A DNA stretch of 64,000 nt, taken from positions 24,035 to 88,034 of the forward strand of contig NZ_JAFMOX010000045.1 in assembly GCF_019049655.1 (NCBI RefSeq). The letters run 5' to 3'. The notes beneath the pieces are model-generated. The model did no database searches and was not told the DNA's origin. It was given only the letters and a program-made list of their open reading frames with translations. The DNA comes from Rahnella rivi. Lineage in GTDB: Bacteria > Pseudomonadota > Gammaproteobacteria > Enterobacterales > Enterobacteriaceae. Of this stretch, positions 20,115 to 32,185 are shown piece after piece (the first letter of the stretch is position 1; each line of letters opens with the position of its first letter). A program made the position numbers and the translations under genes.

Positions 20115-22034
20115 ATGCCGATCAAGGTACTGCCCCCGCAACTGGCTAATCAGATAGCCGCGGGTGAAGTTGTCGAAAGGCCGGCTTCTGTGGTGAAAGA
20201 GCTGGTGGAAAATAGCCTTGATGCCGGAGCCACGCGCATTGATATCGATATTGATCGCGGTGGCGCCAAGCTCATCCGTATTCGCGATAACGGCTGCGGA
20301 ATCGGTAAAGATGATTTAGCGCTGGCGCTGGCGCGTCACGCCACCAGCAAAATTACCTGTCTCGACGATCTGGAAGCGATTCTCAGCCTCGGATTTCGTG
20401 GCGAAGCGCTGGCGAGTATCAGCTCTGTTTCACGTCTGATTCTGACCTCACGCACCGCAGATCAAAGTGAAGCCTGGCAGGCTTACGCGGAAGGGCGCGA
20501 TATGGCGGTGACGGTGAAACCGGCGGCGCATCCGCAGGGCTCGACCGTCGAAGTGCTGGATCTGTTTTATAACACGCCCGCCCGACGCAAGTTTATGCGC
20601 ACCGAGAAAACCGAATTTACCCATATTGATGAAGTCGTCCGCCGGATCGCACTGGCGCGTTTTGACGTTTCCGTCAATCTGAGTCACAACGGCAAACTCA
20701 TCCGGCAGTACCGCGCAGTGAAAGATCCCTCCCAGTCATCGCGGCGTCTGGCCAGCATTTGCAGCCCGACGTTTGTTGAACATGCACTGGAAGTCGAATG
20801 GACTCACGGTGATTTGGGGATCCGTGGCTGGGTTGCCGATCCAGCCGGATCGCGCAGTCTCACCGATATGCAATATTGTTATGTGAACAACCGCATGATG
20901 AAAGATCGCCTGATTAATCATGCGATCCGTCAGGCATACCAGGATCAGTTAAAAGACGATCAGCAGCCTGCGTATGTGCTGTATCTGGATGTCGATCCGC
21001 ATCAGGTCGATGTGAATGTGCATCCGGCCAAACACGAAGTGCGGTTCCATCAGTCCCGGCTGGTGCACGATTTTATCTATCAGGCTGTGATGTCGGTTTT
21101 ACAACAGGCCGGTAATCCTGTTCTGGCACAACAGCAGACCCAGGAAGACGCACCGCGCTGGCAACCGGAGAATCGTCAGGCCGCCGGCGGTAATCATTTC
21201 TCACAACCCGCAGAAAAACCGGCGAACTCGCAGCGTGAAAAGCCAGCAGCGCGTGAGAACGTATTTCCTGAAACGTCCCGTGCCAGCCATCCCCGCGAAC
21301 CCATTAGCCACAGCAATGAACCGGCATATAACCGCTCAGAAGGTAAAGCCTATCAACGGTTGTTGCAGCCTTCATCCGACGTATTCTCCTTGCAGGAGCC
21401 TGCGCCCGACGCGGCACAGGCCGCTAAGCCGGTAGCGCCCGCGGCTCGTACACTCGCTGAACCGGCTCTGGAATCCCATAGCCAAAGTTTCGGGCGTGTC
21501 CTGACGGTGTGTGCGGCAGAATATGCGTTGCTCGAAAGAGGCAAACAACTGGTGATGCTGGCGTTACCTGTCGCCGATCGCTGGCTTAAATGGGCACAGA
21601 TGACGCCACCTGATGAAGGGTTGCGTCCGCAACCCCTTTTGATTCCGCTGAAGCTGACAGTCAGCAAAGATGAAATTGCCGTGCTTGCAAAAAATCAGCC
21701 GCTTTTACAGCATTTTGGTTTAGAAATGTTCAGTGAGTCGCAGCGTGTGACGGTACGCGCAGTACCTTTACCATTACGCCAACAAAATTTACAAAAGTTG
21801 ATACCCGACCTGTTAGATTACCTTGCTGTTCAGCAGGAGGTGACTTCTGATGCGGTAGCTATGTGGTTTGCCCGCCACTGTGGCTGCGAGCACGAGGTCT
21901 GGACCATTTCCCAAGCCATACAATTACTCACGGATGTTGAGCGTCTTTGCCCGCAGTTGGTGAAATCACCTCCGTCCGGACTTCTGCAACCTCTTGATTT
22001 ACAGCCCGCGCTGGCGGCTTTTAAGCATGACTGA
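20115..22034 (+). CDS. mutL: DNA mismatch repair protein MutL
   Basis: MutL couples MutS mismatch recognition to MutH and UvrD. The GHKL ATPase motifs are clear: [11 protein letters not shown] (I), R-D-N-G-C-G-I (II) and [10 protein letters not shown] (III). The N-terminal half is highly conserved, followed by a variable Gln/Pro/Ser-rich linker (about 335-450) and the C-terminal dimerisation domain. The total is 639 residues. The E. coli-type protein lacks the MutL endonuclease motif, consistent with a MutH-dependent system. Its stop overlaps miaA by 8 bp. Confidence 0.97.
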   Translation: MPIKVLPPQLANQIAAGEVVERPASVVKELVENSLDAGATRIDIDIDRGGAKLIRIRDNGCGIGKDDLALALARHATSKITCLDDLEAILSLGFRGEALASISSVSRLILTSRTADQSEAWQAYAEGRDMAVTVKPAAHPQGSTVEVLDLFYNTPARRKFMRTEKTEFTHIDEVVRRIALARFDVSVNLSHNGKLIRQYRAVKDPSQSSRRLASICSPTFVEHALEVEWTHGDLGIRGWVADPAGSRSLTDMQYCYVNNRMMKDRLINHAIRQAYQDQLKDDQQPAYVLYLDVDPHQVDVNVHPAKHEVRFHQSRLVHDFIYQAVMSVLQQAGNPVLAQQQTQEDAPRWQPENRQAAGGNHFSQPAEKPANSQREKPAARENVFPETSRASHPREPISHSNEPAYNRSEGKAYQRLLQPSSDVFSLQEPAPDAAQAAKPVAPAARTLAEPALESHSQSFGRVLTVCAAEYALLERGKQLVMLALPVADRWLKWAQMTPPDEGLRPQPLLIPLKLTVSKDEIAVLAKNQPLLQHFGLEMFSESQRVTVRAVPLPLRQQNLQKLIPDLLDYLAVQQEVTSDAVAMWFARHCGCEHEVWTISQAIQLLTDVERLCPQLVKSPPSGLLQPLDLQPALAAFKHD

Positions 22035-22968
22035 TTCTGAAAAACACTCCGCTCCCCCGGCGATCTTTATTATGGGGCCGACCGCATCCGGTAAAACCGC
22101 ACTGGCGATGTCGCTGATGAAACATCTTCCGGTTGAACTGATCAGTGTCGATTCCGCACTTATCTATCGCGGAATGGACATCGGTACTGCCAAACCCACA
22201 GCGGAAGAGCTGGCGGATGCTCCCCATCGTCTGATTGATATCCTTGATCCTACCCAGGCCTATTCGGCGGCAGATTTTCGAGCTGACGCTTTGCGCGAAA
22301 TGGCAGAAATAACTGCACGCAATAAGATCCCGTTATTGGTGGGTGGGACTATGCTTTATTTCAAGGCGTTGCTCGAAGGGTTGTCACCTTTACCGCAGGC
22401 CGATGCCGCGGTGCGTGAGCGCATTGAAAAGCAGGCGGAAGAGCAGGGCTGGAACGCGTTACACGATCAATTAAGCGAGATTGATCCGGTTGCCGCTATG
22501 CGAATTCATCCGAATGATCCGCAGAGACTGTCCAGAGCACTGGAAGTTTTTTATATTTCGGGTAAAACTTTAACGGAACTGACTAAAATTTCGGGTGAAA
22601 CGTTGCCCTACCGCGTTCACCAGTTTGCGATTGCTCCAACGCGCCGTGAATTATTACATTCGCGGATTGAGGAACGTTTTAGTCAGATGTTGTCCAATGG
22701 TTTTGAAGACGAAGTCAGAACGCTGTTAGCTCGGGGCGATTTGCATACGGATTTGCCTTCCATTCGCTGTGTCGGCTATCGCCAGATGTGGTCCTATTTA
22801 TCTGGTGAATTCGATTACGATGAAATGGTTTATCGTGGTGTTTGCGCGACACGACAGCTGGCCAAACGTCAGATGACCTGGTTACGAGGGTGGGATAACG
22901 TCGAATGGCTGGATTCCGAAAAGCCGGACGATGCCTTAAGCCGTGTAATTCAGGTTGTTAGTGCATAG
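22027..22968 (+). CDS. miaA: tRNA dimethylallyltransferase MiaA
   Basis: MiaA adds the dimethylallyl group to A37 of UNN-decoding tRNAs, the first step of ms2i6A. The start at 22027 (M-T-D-S-E-K) gives 313 residues and overlaps the mutL stop, an arrangement also found in E. coli; the in-frame start at 21994 lies deep in mutL. The P-loop G-P-T-A-S-G-K-T-A, then [15 protein letters not shown] and the zinc-finger-less C-terminus are typical. Confidence 0.96.
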   Translation: MTDSEKHSAPPAIFIMGPTASGKTALAMSLMKHLPVELISVDSALIYRGMDIGTAKPTAEELADAPHRLIDILDPTQAYSAADFRADALREMAEITARNKIPLLVGGTMLYFKALLEGLSPLPQADAAVRERIEKQAEEQGWNALHDQLSEIDPVAAMRIHPNDPQRLSRALEVFYISGKTLTELTKISGETLPYRVHQFAIAPTRRELLHSRIEERFSQMLSNGFEDEVRTLLARGDLHTDLPSIRCVGYRQMWSYLSGEFDYDEMVYRGVCATRQLAKRQMTWLRGWDNVEWLDSEKPDDALSRVIQVVSA

Positions 22969-23070
22969 GTTGGGTGATTGTGTACAATTGATCAGTACTC
23001 AGCGCGCAAATTTTTTATGTGATTTATTTTCGAGCCGATAGGCTCAAAGTTACAAACAACAAACTAATAA

Positions 23071-23394
<324 letters not shown>

Positions 23395-23418
23395 AGCGCA
23401 ACGTTGGTCAACCACGAA

Positions 23419-23455
23419 GGGGTTCATAAGTATTCCGATTATGCTTATGCACCCC
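23419..23455 (+). other. Long hairpin between hfq and hflX
   Basis: GGGGT plus CATAAG (23419-23430) pairs with CTTATG plus ACCCC (23444-23455), with one mismatch and a 13-nt loop. No T-run follows, so this is not a plain terminator. It may be a processing or mRNA-stability element within the operon. Confidence 0.5.
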
Positions 23456-23492
23456 CGGCTGTCGAATTTAATCCAAATGAGAGGTCGCAAGC

Positions 23493-24797
23493 TTGTTTGA
23501 CCGTTATGAAGGCGGCGAACAGGCCGTTCTGGTTCATATCTATTTCTCGCAAGACAAAGACACGGAAGACCTGAGCGAATTCGAATCGCTGGTTTCTTCT
23601 GCCGGTGTAGAGGCGCTGCAAGTCGTCACCGGGAGCCGTAAGGCACCGCACCCAAAATACTTTGTCGGTGAAGGAAAAGCCCAGGAAATTGCAGACGCAG
23701 TCAAAGCAACGGGCGCTTCTGTTATTCTCTTTGATCACTCGTTATCTCCTGCCCAGGAACGTAACCTGGAAGCATTATGCGAATGTCGCGTTGTCGACCG
23801 CACAGGATTGATTTTAGATATCTTTGCCCAGCGGGCACGAACACACGAAGGTAAGTTACAAGTAGAACTGGCGCAATTACGCCACATTGCTACCCGACTG
23901 GTTCGTGGCTGGACACACCTTGAGCGTCAGGGGGGAGGCATCGGGGCACGTGGCCCGGGTGAAACCCAGCTCGAAACTGACCGCCGTTTACTGCGTGACA
24001 GAATTACCCTGATCCTCAGCCGTCTTGAGAAAGTGGCTAAGCAGCGTGAAACAGGTCGTCGTTCGCGCGTCCGTGCGGATATTCCAACGGTGTCTTTGGT
24101 GGGGTATACCAACGCCGGAAAATCCACACTCTTTAACCGTATCACTCAGGCCGATGTTTACGTGGCCAATCAGTTGTTTGCTACGCTGGATCCTACGCTG
24201 CGACGCATTATGGTTGCAGATGTCGGGGAAACAGTTTTGGCGGACACCGTAGGGTTTATTCGTCACCTGCCCCATGATTTAGTTGCCGCCTTTAAAGCAA
24301 CATTGCAGGAAACCCAACAGGCATCTCTGTTATTACATGTCATCGATGCAGCGGACATCCGCGTTCAGGAAAATATTGACGCGGTGAATACGGTGCTGGC
24401 AGAGATCGAAGCAGATGAAATTCCTGCGCTGTTAGTGATGAACAAAATAGATATGCTGGATGATTTTGTTCCGCGTATCGATCGCAACGAGGAGAATTTG
24501 CCGATCAGGGTGTGGCTATCAGCCGTGACCGGGGAAGGTATTCCGTTGCTCTTTCAGGCATTAACGGAGCGACTCTCTGGCGAAATCGCGCAGCATGAAT
24601 TGTGCCTGCCGCCGGAAGCAGGACGCCTTCGTAGCCGTTTTTACCAGCTTCAGGCGATAGAAAAAGAATGGATTGAAGAGGATGGTAGTTTTGGTCTTAT
24701 GGTGCGAATGCCCATTGTTGACTGGCACCGCCTCTGCAAACAAGAGCAGGAACTGGCCAGCTATATCCGCAACCAGAGTCTGTCTGATTTGTCCTGA
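23493..24797 (+). CDS. hflX: Ribosome rescue GTPase HflX
   Basis: HflX is a GTPase that splits stalled or heat-inactivated ribosomes. The start is TTG (23493) with GAGAGG 8 bases upstream and the family N-terminus F-D-R-Y-x-G-G-E-Q-A-V-L-V-H. The N-terminal HflX domain has K-Y-F-V-G-E-G-K, then G-A-R-G-P-G-E-T-Q-L-E-T-D-R-R, then G-domain motifs G-Y-T-N-A-G-K-S-T, D-T-V-G-F and N-K-I-D. It has 434 residues, against 426 in E. coli. The rare TTG start may hold down expression relative to hfq. Confidence 0.96.
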   Translation: MFDRYEGGEQAVLVHIYFSQDKDTEDLSEFESLVSSAGVEALQVVTGSRKAPHPKYFVGEGKAQEIADAVKATGASVILFDHSLSPAQERNLEALCECRVVDRTGLILDIFAQRARTHEGKLQVELAQLRHIATRLVRGWTHLERQGGGIGARGPGETQLETDRRLLRDRITLILSRLEKVAKQRETGRRSRVRADIPTVSLVGYTNAGKSTLFNRITQADVYVANQLFATLDPTLRRIMVADVGETVLADTVGFIRHLPHDLVAAFKATLQETQQASLLLHVIDAADIRVQENIDAVNTVLAEIEADEIPALLVMNKIDMLDDFVPRIDRNEENLPIRVWLSAVTGEGIPLLFQALTERLSGEIAQHELCLPPEAGRLRSRFYQLQAIEKEWIEEDGSFGLMVRMPIVDWHRLCKQEQELASYIRNQSLSDLS

Positions 24798-24830
24798 AGA
24801 ACACCAATCATAGAATAATGGAGCTATAAC

Positions 24831-26120
24831 ATGGCGTGGAATCAGCCCGGTAATAACGGACAGGACCGCGACCCCTGGGGCAGCAGCAATAATAATAGCG
24901 GCAACTCTGGTGGAAATTCTGGTGGTAATAATGACAACAAAGGCGGCCGAAATCAGGGGCCACCTGACCTGGATGATATCTTCCGTAAACTCAGCAAAAA
25001 GCTGGGCGGTTTCGGTGGAAAAGGTTCAGGCAACAACAATAACAACGGCACGCCATCGGGTTCCGGTCACGGAATGAGTGGTAGCCGGATAGCTGGCATC
25101 GCGGTCGCCGCGGTAGTGGTTATCTGGGCTGCAACTGGCTTCTATACCATTAAAGAAGCCGAGCGTGGCGTGGTCACCCGTTTTGGTAAGTTCAGCCATC
25201 TGGTTGAACCGGGCCTGAACTGGAAGCCAACCTTCATCGATCAGGTCCGCGCAGTGAACGTAGAATCGGTACGTGAACTGGCCGCGTCTGGCGTGATGCT
25301 GACGTCTGATGAAAACGTGGTGCGTGTCGAGATGAACGTACAGTACCGCGTGACCGACCCTGAAGCCTATCTGTTCAGCGTCGCCAACCCTGACGACAGC
25401 CTGAGCCAGGCAACGGACAGCGCATTGCGTGGTGTTATCGGTAAATACACGATGGATAAAATCCTGACTGAAGGCCGTACCACCGTGCGTAGTGACACCC
25501 AACGCGTACTGGAAGAAACCATTCGTCCTTACAAAATGGGTATTACCATTCAGGACGTCAACTTCCAGACGGCGCGTCCGCCTGAAGAAGTCAAAGCCTC
25601 CTTCGATAACGCGATTGCTGCCCGTGAAAGGGAACAACAGTCTATTCGTGAAGCAGAAGCTTACGCTAACCAAATCCAGCCTCTGGCAAACGGTGAAGCA
25701 CAGCGCCTGCTTGAAGACGCGAAAGCTTATAAAGACCGTACCGTGCTTGAAGCGCAGGGTGAAGTTGCCCGCTTTGCAAAACTGTTGCCTGAATATAAAG
25801 CCGCGCCGGAAATTACCCGCGAGCGTCTGTATATCGAGACAATGGAAAAAGTTCTCAGTCACACCCGTAAAGTTCTGGTGAGTGACAAAGGGAACAACCT
25901 GATGGTGTTACCTCTTGATCAAATGCTGCGTGGCACTAATCCAGCCGCCAATGATACCAAGAGTGACGAAACAGGTTTGTTGCCTTCCGTTCCGGGTTTA
26001 ACTGGCAATAATGGCAAAAGCAGTGCCGATAACAGCAGTTCCCGTTCGTCTGGCAGTGTCATGGATCAGCGTCGTGTGAATGCACAACGTGACGATACAC
26101 TTCGCGTAGGGAGAGAATAA
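24831..26120 (+). CDS. hflK: FtsH protease modulator HflK
   Basis: HflK and HflC form a prohibitin-like cage in the periplasm around FtsH. The 429 residues begin with an Asn/Gly-rich cytoplasmic segment (about residues 8-80), then one membrane helix (about 86-105) and the SPFH/Band 7 domain with E-R-G-V-V-T-R-F-G-K. Coiled-coil and Ser-rich ends follow. It is 33 bp after hflX and 2 bp before hflC. Confidence 0.96.
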   Translation: MAWNQPGNNGQDRDPWGSSNNNSGNSGGNSGGNNDNKGGRNQGPPDLDDIFRKLSKKLGGFGGKGSGNNNNNGTPSGSGHGMSGSRIAGIAVAAVVVIWAATGFYTIKEAERGVVTRFGKFSHLVEPGLNWKPTFIDQVRAVNVESVRELAASGVMLTSDENVVRVEMNVQYRVTDPEAYLFSVANPDDSLSQATDSALRGVIGKYTMDKILTEGRTTVRSDTQRVLEETIRPYKMGITIQDVNFQTARPPEEVKASFDNAIAAREREQQSIREAEAYANQIQPLANGEAQRLLEDAKAYKDRTVLEAQGEVARFAKLLPEYKAAPEITRERLYIETMEKVLSHTRKVLVSDKGNNLMVLPLDQMLRGTNPAANDTKSDETGLLPSVPGLTGNNGKSSADNSSSRSSGSVMDQRRVNAQRDDTLRVGRE

Positions 26121-26122
26121 CA

Positions 26123-27121
26123 ATGCGTAAGTCCATTTTACTTATCGTCGTTGTGGTGCTGGTGGCGCTTTATGCTTCACTGTTCGTCGTTCAGGAAGGC
26201 CAGCGTGGCATCGTGCTGCGTTTCGGCAAAGTCCTGCGTGACAACGATAACAAACCTCTGGTGTATGCGCCGGGCCTGCATTTTAAAGTTCCTTTCGTGG
26301 AATCCATTAAAATGCTCGACGCACGTATTCAGACCATGGATAACCAGGCTGACCGTTTCGTTACCAGCGAGAAGAAAGACTTAATCGTCGATTCTTACCT
26401 GAAATGGCGTATCAGCGATTTCAGCCGTTACTATCTGGCTACGGGCGGCGGTGACGTCTCTCAGGCTGAAATTCTGCTGAAACGTAAATTCAGTGACCGT
26501 CTGCGTTCAGAAATCGGTCGTCTTGATGTGAAAGACATCGTGACCGATTCCCGTGGTCGTCTGACGATGGATGTGCGTGATGCCCTGAACACCGGTAGCG
26601 TCGGCGATGAGCCTGAAGCGACCACAGAAGCCGATGATGCTATCGCGTCTGCAGCAAAACGTGTTGAGCAGGAAACCAAAGGCAAACAGCCTGCGGTGAA
26701 CCCGAACAGCATGGCCGCGCTGGGTATTGAAGTGGTCGATGTGCGTCTGAAACAGATCAACTTGCCGGAAGAAGTGTCCAGCGCGATTTACGATCGTATG
26801 CGTGCTGAGCGTAATGCGGTTGCATTGCGTCACATCTCTCAGGGTAAAGAAGAAGCCACCAAGATTCAGGCTGCGGCGGATTACGAAAGAACCCGTACTG
26901 TTGCAGAAGCGGAACGTACTGCACGTATTACCCGCGGTGAAGGCGATGCTGAAGCGGCGAAACTGTTTGCTGATGCATTCAGCCAGGATCCTGACTTCTA
27001 TGCATTCATTCGTAGCCTGCGTGCTTACGAGGCCAGCTTCAAGAGCGGTAATGATGTCATGGTGTTAAGCCCTGACAGCGATTTCTTCCGTTTCATGAAG
27101 TCACCTGAAAAAAATAAATAA
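26123..27121 (+). CDS. hflC: FtsH protease modulator HflC
   Basis: HflC is the partner of HflK in regulating FtsH and turnover of phage lambda cII and SecY. The 332 residues have an N-terminal membrane anchor (residues 4-20), the Band 7 start E-G-Q-R-G-I-V-L-R-F-G-K-V, and the coiled-coil region ending in F-Y-A-F-I-R-S-L-R-A-Y. It closes the superoperon; a terminator follows 18 bp after the stop. Confidence 0.97.
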   Translation: MRKSILLIVVVVLVALYASLFVVQEGQRGIVLRFGKVLRDNDNKPLVYAPGLHFKVPFVESIKMLDARIQTMDNQADRFVTSEKKDLIVDSYLKWRISDFSRYYLATGGGDVSQAEILLKRKFSDRLRSEIGRLDVKDIVTDSRGRLTMDVRDALNTGSVGDEPEATTEADDAIASAAKRVEQETKGKQPAVNPNSMAALGIEVVDVRLKQINLPEEVSSAIYDRMRAERNAVALRHISQGKEEATKIQAAADYERTRTVAEAERTARITRGEGDAEAAKLFADAFSQDPDFYAFIRSLRAYEASFKSGNDVMVLSPDSDFFRFMKSPEKNK

Positions 27122-27138
27122 TTGCTGATGCAATTTCC

Positions 27139-27166
27139 AAAAGGCCCTGCGGGGCCTTTTGTCTTT
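27139..27166 (+). terminator. Intrinsic terminator after hflC
   Basis: Stem AAAAGGCCC/GGGCCTTTT (27139-27147 with 27152-27160) and a TGCG loop are followed by a T-rich tail. Confidence 0.85.
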
Positions 27167-27216
27167 TCTAAAACCCTGCTGTTTTTAATCAGGGGAAGCA
27201 CAGAGAAACACTGACC

Positions 27217-27417
27217 ATGAATTCCACTATTTTGCTGGCGCTGGCATTAGTTTTAGTTCTTGAAGGCCTGGGGCCGATGATTTATCCAAAATCATGGAGA
27301 AAAATGATCCTGGCTCTGGCAAATCTTCCGGACCCGGTTTTACGCCGTTTTGGAGGGGCACTTGTGGTTGCCGGCTTCGTAATTTACTACATGTTGCGTG
27401 GTCGTCTGGGTGGCTGA
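27217..27417 (+). CDS. yjeT: Small membrane protein YjeT (DUF2065)
   Basis: This 66-residue protein has two hydrophobic helices (residues 3-21 and 44-60) and the DUF2065 pattern E-G-L-G-P-M-I-Y-P-K-S-W-R-K. It lies between hflC and purA, as in E. coli. Its function is not established; the conserved position next to hflKC suggests, but does not prove, a membrane-quality role. Confidence 0.9.
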   Translation: MNSTILLALALVLVLEGLGPMIYPKSWRKMILALANLPDPVLRRFGGALVVAGFVIYYMLRGRLGG

Positions 27418-27480
27418 GCTTTTGTTACATCCCGCGTGTCACGTCTGGCAGAGACGAGTAGCACGCAATTGAAATTTTTC

Positions 27481-27496
27481 CCGCAAACGTGTGCTA
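27481..27496 (+). promoter_or_regulatory. PurR operator candidate upstream of purA
   Basis: The 16-mer CCGCAAACGTGTGCTA matches the PurR consensus ACGCAAACGTTTNCNT at 11 of 14 defined positions, including the whole CGCAAACGT core. It is 66-81 bp upstream of the purA ATG. A weaker ACGCAA half site lies at 27463-27468. E. coli purA is known to be PurR-repressed. Confidence 0.7.
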
Positions 27497-27528
27497 AAAG
27501 TACTGGAAAGCACAGAATGAGATGTTAG

Positions 27529-28860
<1,332 letters not shown>

Positions 28861-28890
28861 CAGCGCGAGCTGAGTATGTAAAAACGTCAT

Positions 28891-28922
28891 AACCGGGCAA
28901 ATTTGCCCGGTTTATTTTTTTC
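28891..28922 (+). terminator. Intrinsic terminator of purA
   Basis: AACCGGGCAAA/TTTGCCCGGTT is a perfect 22-bp palindrome (28891-28912) followed by TATTTTTTTT. Confidence 0.9.
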
Positions 28923-29088
28923 TGCCTGTCTGCGCTTGTTTACTTCCCATAAAGCATCCACTATTTAAATGATTAGCCGCAAACTTGCAGGCTGGTTTAT
29001 CATCATTGTGCTTTCTTAAAAAAATCAATTTTTCCCTTCGTCTCGGTCGACGCGGGAAGAGCGGGTAAAAAACTACCCAGAGGTATGT

Positions 29089-29514
29089 GTGCAGTTAACG
29101 AGTTTTACTGATTATGGTTTGAGAGCGTTGATTTATATGGCGTCGTTGCCTGACGATCAGATGACCAATATCTCGCAGGTTACCGATGTTTACGGTGTGT
29201 CGCGAAACCACATGGTGAAAATCATTAATCAGTTAAGCCGCGCAGGCCTGGTCACCGCCGTTCGCGGCAAGAACGGTGGCATAAAGCTGGGTAAACCGGC
29301 ACAAACAATCCGCATTGGCGATGTGGTTCGCGAACTCGAGCCGCTTTCACTGGTCAACTGTGACAGTGACTTTTGCCACATCACGCCCGCATGCCGGCTA
29401 AAACAAGTCCTGCACACTGCTGTAGAACATTTTCTTGATGAGCTGAATCAGTACACTCTGGCCGATATGGTCAAAGATAACTCGCCGCTCTATAAATTAT
29501 TGCTTGTTGAATGA
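29089..29514 (+). CDS. nsrR: Nitric-oxide-sensing repressor NsrR
   Basis: NsrR is an Rrf2-family repressor with an NO-sensitive iron-sulfur cluster. It has an N-terminal winged helix ([12 protein letters not shown]), the recognition region [13 protein letters not shown] and three cluster cysteines in C-x4-C-x5-C (about residues 91, 96, 102). It is 141 residues from a GTG start with AGAGG upstream, as in E. coli. It leads the nsrR-rnr-rlmB operon. One of its likely targets, ytfE, is in this window with a matching operator. Confidence 0.97.
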   Translation: MQLTSFTDYGLRALIYMASLPDDQMTNISQVTDVYGVSRNHMVKIINQLSRAGLVTAVRGKNGGIKLGKPAQTIRIGDVVRELEPLSLVNCDSDFCHITPACRLKQVLHTAVEHFLDELNQYTLADMVKDNSPLYKLLLVE

Positions 29515-29555
29515 AAGACTCTCAACAAACTGCTGATGGCAACGGAGGAACCGCT

Positions 29556-32054
29556 ATGTCACAAGATCCATTCCTGGAACGAGAAGCAGAAAAATACGAC
29601 TCACCTATTCCCAGCCGTGAATTTATTCTGGAACACCTCGCGAAACGTGAAACACCAGCCAGCCGGGAAGAAATCGGTAACGAACTGAATCTGTCTGGTG
29701 AAGAGGCGCTGGAAGCCTTGCGCCGTCGACTGCGCGCCATGGAGCGTGATGGTCAGCTGGTCTTTACGCGCCGCCAGTGTTACGCACTGCCTGAACGCCT
29801 GGATTTGCTGAAAGGCACGGTCATCGGTCATCGCGACGGCTACGGATTCCTGCGTCTTGAAGGCGTGAAGAAAGATGACGTCTACCTGTCTGCTGAACAA
29901 ATGAAAATGTGCATCCACGGCGACGTGGTACTGGCACAGCCGGTCGGCACCGACCGTAAAGGCCGCCGCGAAGCGCGCATCGTGCGTGTGCTGGTGCCGA
30001 AAATGAGCCAGATCGTTGGCCGTTACTTTACTGATGCCGGCGCCGGTTTTGTCGTCCCCGACGACAGCCGTCTGAGCTTCGATATTTTGATCCCGTCCGA
30101 CGCCATCAATGGTGCGCGCATGGGATATATGGTCGTGGTCGAGCTGACTCAGCGTCCGACCCGCCGTACCAAAGCGGTCGGTAAAATCGTCGAAGTGCTG
30201 GGCGATAAAATGGGTACCAGCATGGCGGTGGATATCGCACTGCGCACCCATGAAATTCCGCACGTCTGGCCGCCGCAGGTTCTGAAACAGGTCGAAGATC
30301 TGAGTGAACAGGTGCCGGAAGAAGCGAAAAAAGGCCGCGTGGATTTACGCAGTCTGCCGCTGGTCACCATCGATGGTGAAGATGCCCGCGATTTCGATGA
30401 CGCCGTGTACTGTGAGAAAAAACGTGGTGGCGGCTGGCGTCTCTGGGTAGCGATTGCTGACGTCAGTTATTACGTCCGCCACGGCACTGCGCTGGACGAT
30501 GAAGCACGCAGCCGCGCAACGTCTGTGTATTTCCCGTCGCAGGTTGTCCCGATGCTGCCGGAAGTGCTGTCTAACGGCCTGTGTTCCCTGAACCCGCAAG
30601 TGGACCGTCTGTGTATGGTCTGTGAGATGACTATCTCCGCGCAGGGCAAGCTGACCAGTTCTAAATTCTATGAAGCGGTGATGAGTTCTCACGCCCGTCT
30701 GACGTACAACAAAGTCTGGCGCATCATTGATGGTGACCAAGAGCTGCGTGAGCAATATTCGCCGCTGGTCAAACATCTGCAAGAACTGCATACCATGTAC
30801 AAAATGCTCGATCAGGCGCGTGCCGAGCGTGGCGGTATCGCCTTCGAAACCGAAGAGGCGAAGTTCATTTTCAACGCCGAACGCCGTATCGAACGTGTTG
30901 AGCCCACCGTGCGTAACGACGCACACAAACTGATCGAAGAGTGCATGATCCTCGCTAACATCGCGGCGGCGCGTTTTGTTGAAAAACATAACGAACCCGC
31001 GCTGTTCCGTGTTCATGACCGTCCAAGCGATGATCACATCTCCGCGCTGCGAAGCGTGCTGGGTGAACTGGGTCTGGTGATGGGTGGCGGCCTCAAGCCT
31101 GAGCCGAAAGATTATGCCCAGATTATGGATGAACTGGCGGATCGTCCTGACCGCGAAATGCTGCAAACTATGCTGCTGCGTTCCATGAAACAGGCGATTT
31201 ACGATCCGGAAAACCGGGGTCACTTCGGTCTGGCGCTGGCGTCATACGGCCACTTTACGTCGCCAATCCGACGTTATCCGGATCTGGCATTGCATCGCGC
31301 AATCAAATATCTGCTGGCGAAAGAGCACGGCACGCTGAAAGAACGCTGGACGCCAACCGGCGGCTGGCACAGTGATTATGAAGACATGTTGCAGCTGGGC
31401 GAGCATTGTTCGATGGCAGAACGCCGCGCCGACGAAGCCACCCGCAACGTGGCTGACTGGCTGAAATGCGACTTTATGCAGGATCACGTCGGTGAAGTCT
31501 TTACCGGCACCATCGCCAGCGTGACCGGTTTTGGTTTCTTCGTGCGTCTGAACGATCTGTTCATCGACGGTCTGGTACACGTCTCCTCACTGGACAACGA
31601 TTATTACCGTTACGACAACATCGGACAGCGTCTGGTGGGCGAATCTTCCGGCGCGGTTTACCGCCTGGGTGATACGGTTGAAATTCGTGTTGAAGCCGTG
31701 CATATGGACGAGCGTAAAATCGACTTCGCTCTGGTTTCCAGCACCCGCAAAGCGCGTGGTGAAGGCAAAACCGCACGCGATCGCGCGAAAAACGGAGGGG
31801 AGCGCTCCATGCGTTCCACGGCGCCCGCCAATGCAGGACGTCGTCGCACAGGCAAGAAAGGCGCTAACTTCGAGCCGGACAGCGCGTTCCGTAAAGACGA
31901 TGCGAAGCCTGCTAAGCCGAAGAAAGAAAAAGCGGTGAGCGCAGTCGGTAAAGACGGCAAGCCGAAGAAAGCTAAAAAGCCGTCTGACCAGACGCAGAAA
32001 ATCGCTTCCGCGACCAAAGCCAAGCGCGCGAAGAAAAAACCGGCGCAAAGCTGA
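29556..32054 (+). CDS. rnr: Ribonuclease R
   Basis: RNase R is a processive 3'-5' exoribonuclease that digests structured RNA, used in rRNA quality control and trans-translation. The domains are an N-terminal HTH_12 region, two cold-shock domains, the RNB domain with [12 protein letters not shown], an S1 domain (about 640-720) and a Lys-rich tail. The start at 29556 is chosen because ACGGAGGAA lies seven bases upstream and the family starts M-S-Q-D-P-F; an ATG at 29511 overlaps the nsrR stop. The protein has 832 residues. Confidence 0.97.
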   Translation: MSQDPFLEREAEKYDSPIPSREFILEHLAKRETPASREEIGNELNLSGEEALEALRRRLRAMERDGQLVFTRRQCYALPERLDLLKGTVIGHRDGYGFLRLEGVKKDDVYLSAEQMKMCIHGDVVLAQPVGTDRKGRREARIVRVLVPKMSQIVGRYFTDAGAGFVVPDDSRLSFDILIPSDAINGARMGYMVVVELTQRPTRRTKAVGKIVEVLGDKMGTSMAVDIALRTHEIPHVWPPQVLKQVEDLSEQVPEEAKKGRVDLRSLPLVTIDGEDARDFDDAVYCEKKRGGGWRLWVAIADVSYYVRHGTALDDEARSRATSVYFPSQVVPMLPEVLSNGLCSLNPQVDRLCMVCEMTISAQGKLTSSKFYEAVMSSHARLTYNKVWRIIDGDQELREQYSPLVKHLQELHTMYKMLDQARAERGGIAFETEEAKFIFNAERRIERVEPTVRNDAHKLIEECMILANIAAARFVEKHNEPALFRVHDRPSDDHISALRSVLGELGLVMGGGLKPEPKDYAQIMDELADRPDREMLQTMLLRSMKQAIYDPENRGHFGLALASYGHFTSPIRRYPDLALHRAIKYLLAKEHGTLKERWTPTGGWHSDYEDMLQLGEHCSMAERRADEATRNVADWLKCDFMQDHVGEVFTGTIASVTGFGFFVRLNDLFIDGLVHVSSLDNDYYRYDNIGQRLVGESSGAVYRLGDTVEIRVEAVHMDERKIDFALVSSTRKARGEGKTARDRAKNGGERSMRSTAPANAGRRRTGKKGANFEPDSAFRKDDAKPAKPKKEKAVSAVGKDGKPKKAKKPSDQTQKIASATKAKRAKKKPAQS

Positions 32055-32142
32055 CGGTCACGCGTCTGCACTAACGGGCGGTCATTTATTCACTGATGCT
32101 TTTTTCAGTCGATGATAGAATCGCCCGCAATCCTTCGTTAAA

Positions 32143-32166
32143 TTGCGGACAGCATGCTGTCCGCAA
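32143..32166. repeat. 24-bp perfect palindrome in front of rlmB
   Basis: The half TTGCGGACAGCA is followed directly by its reverse complement, with no spacer. It lies between rnr (stop 32054) and rlmB (ATG 32186), 19 bp upstream of the ATG. A T-rich tract (GTCTATTTT) follows, so it could be a weak terminator or leader hairpin that tunes rlmB expression. Confidence 0.7.
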
Positions 32167-32185
32167 GTCTATTTTAAAGAGCATC

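Noticed and set aside
25026..25862. A 278-codon open frame on the minus strand inside hflK
   Set aside because: It is an antisense shadow; hflK is clearly the coding frame by homology and codon pattern.
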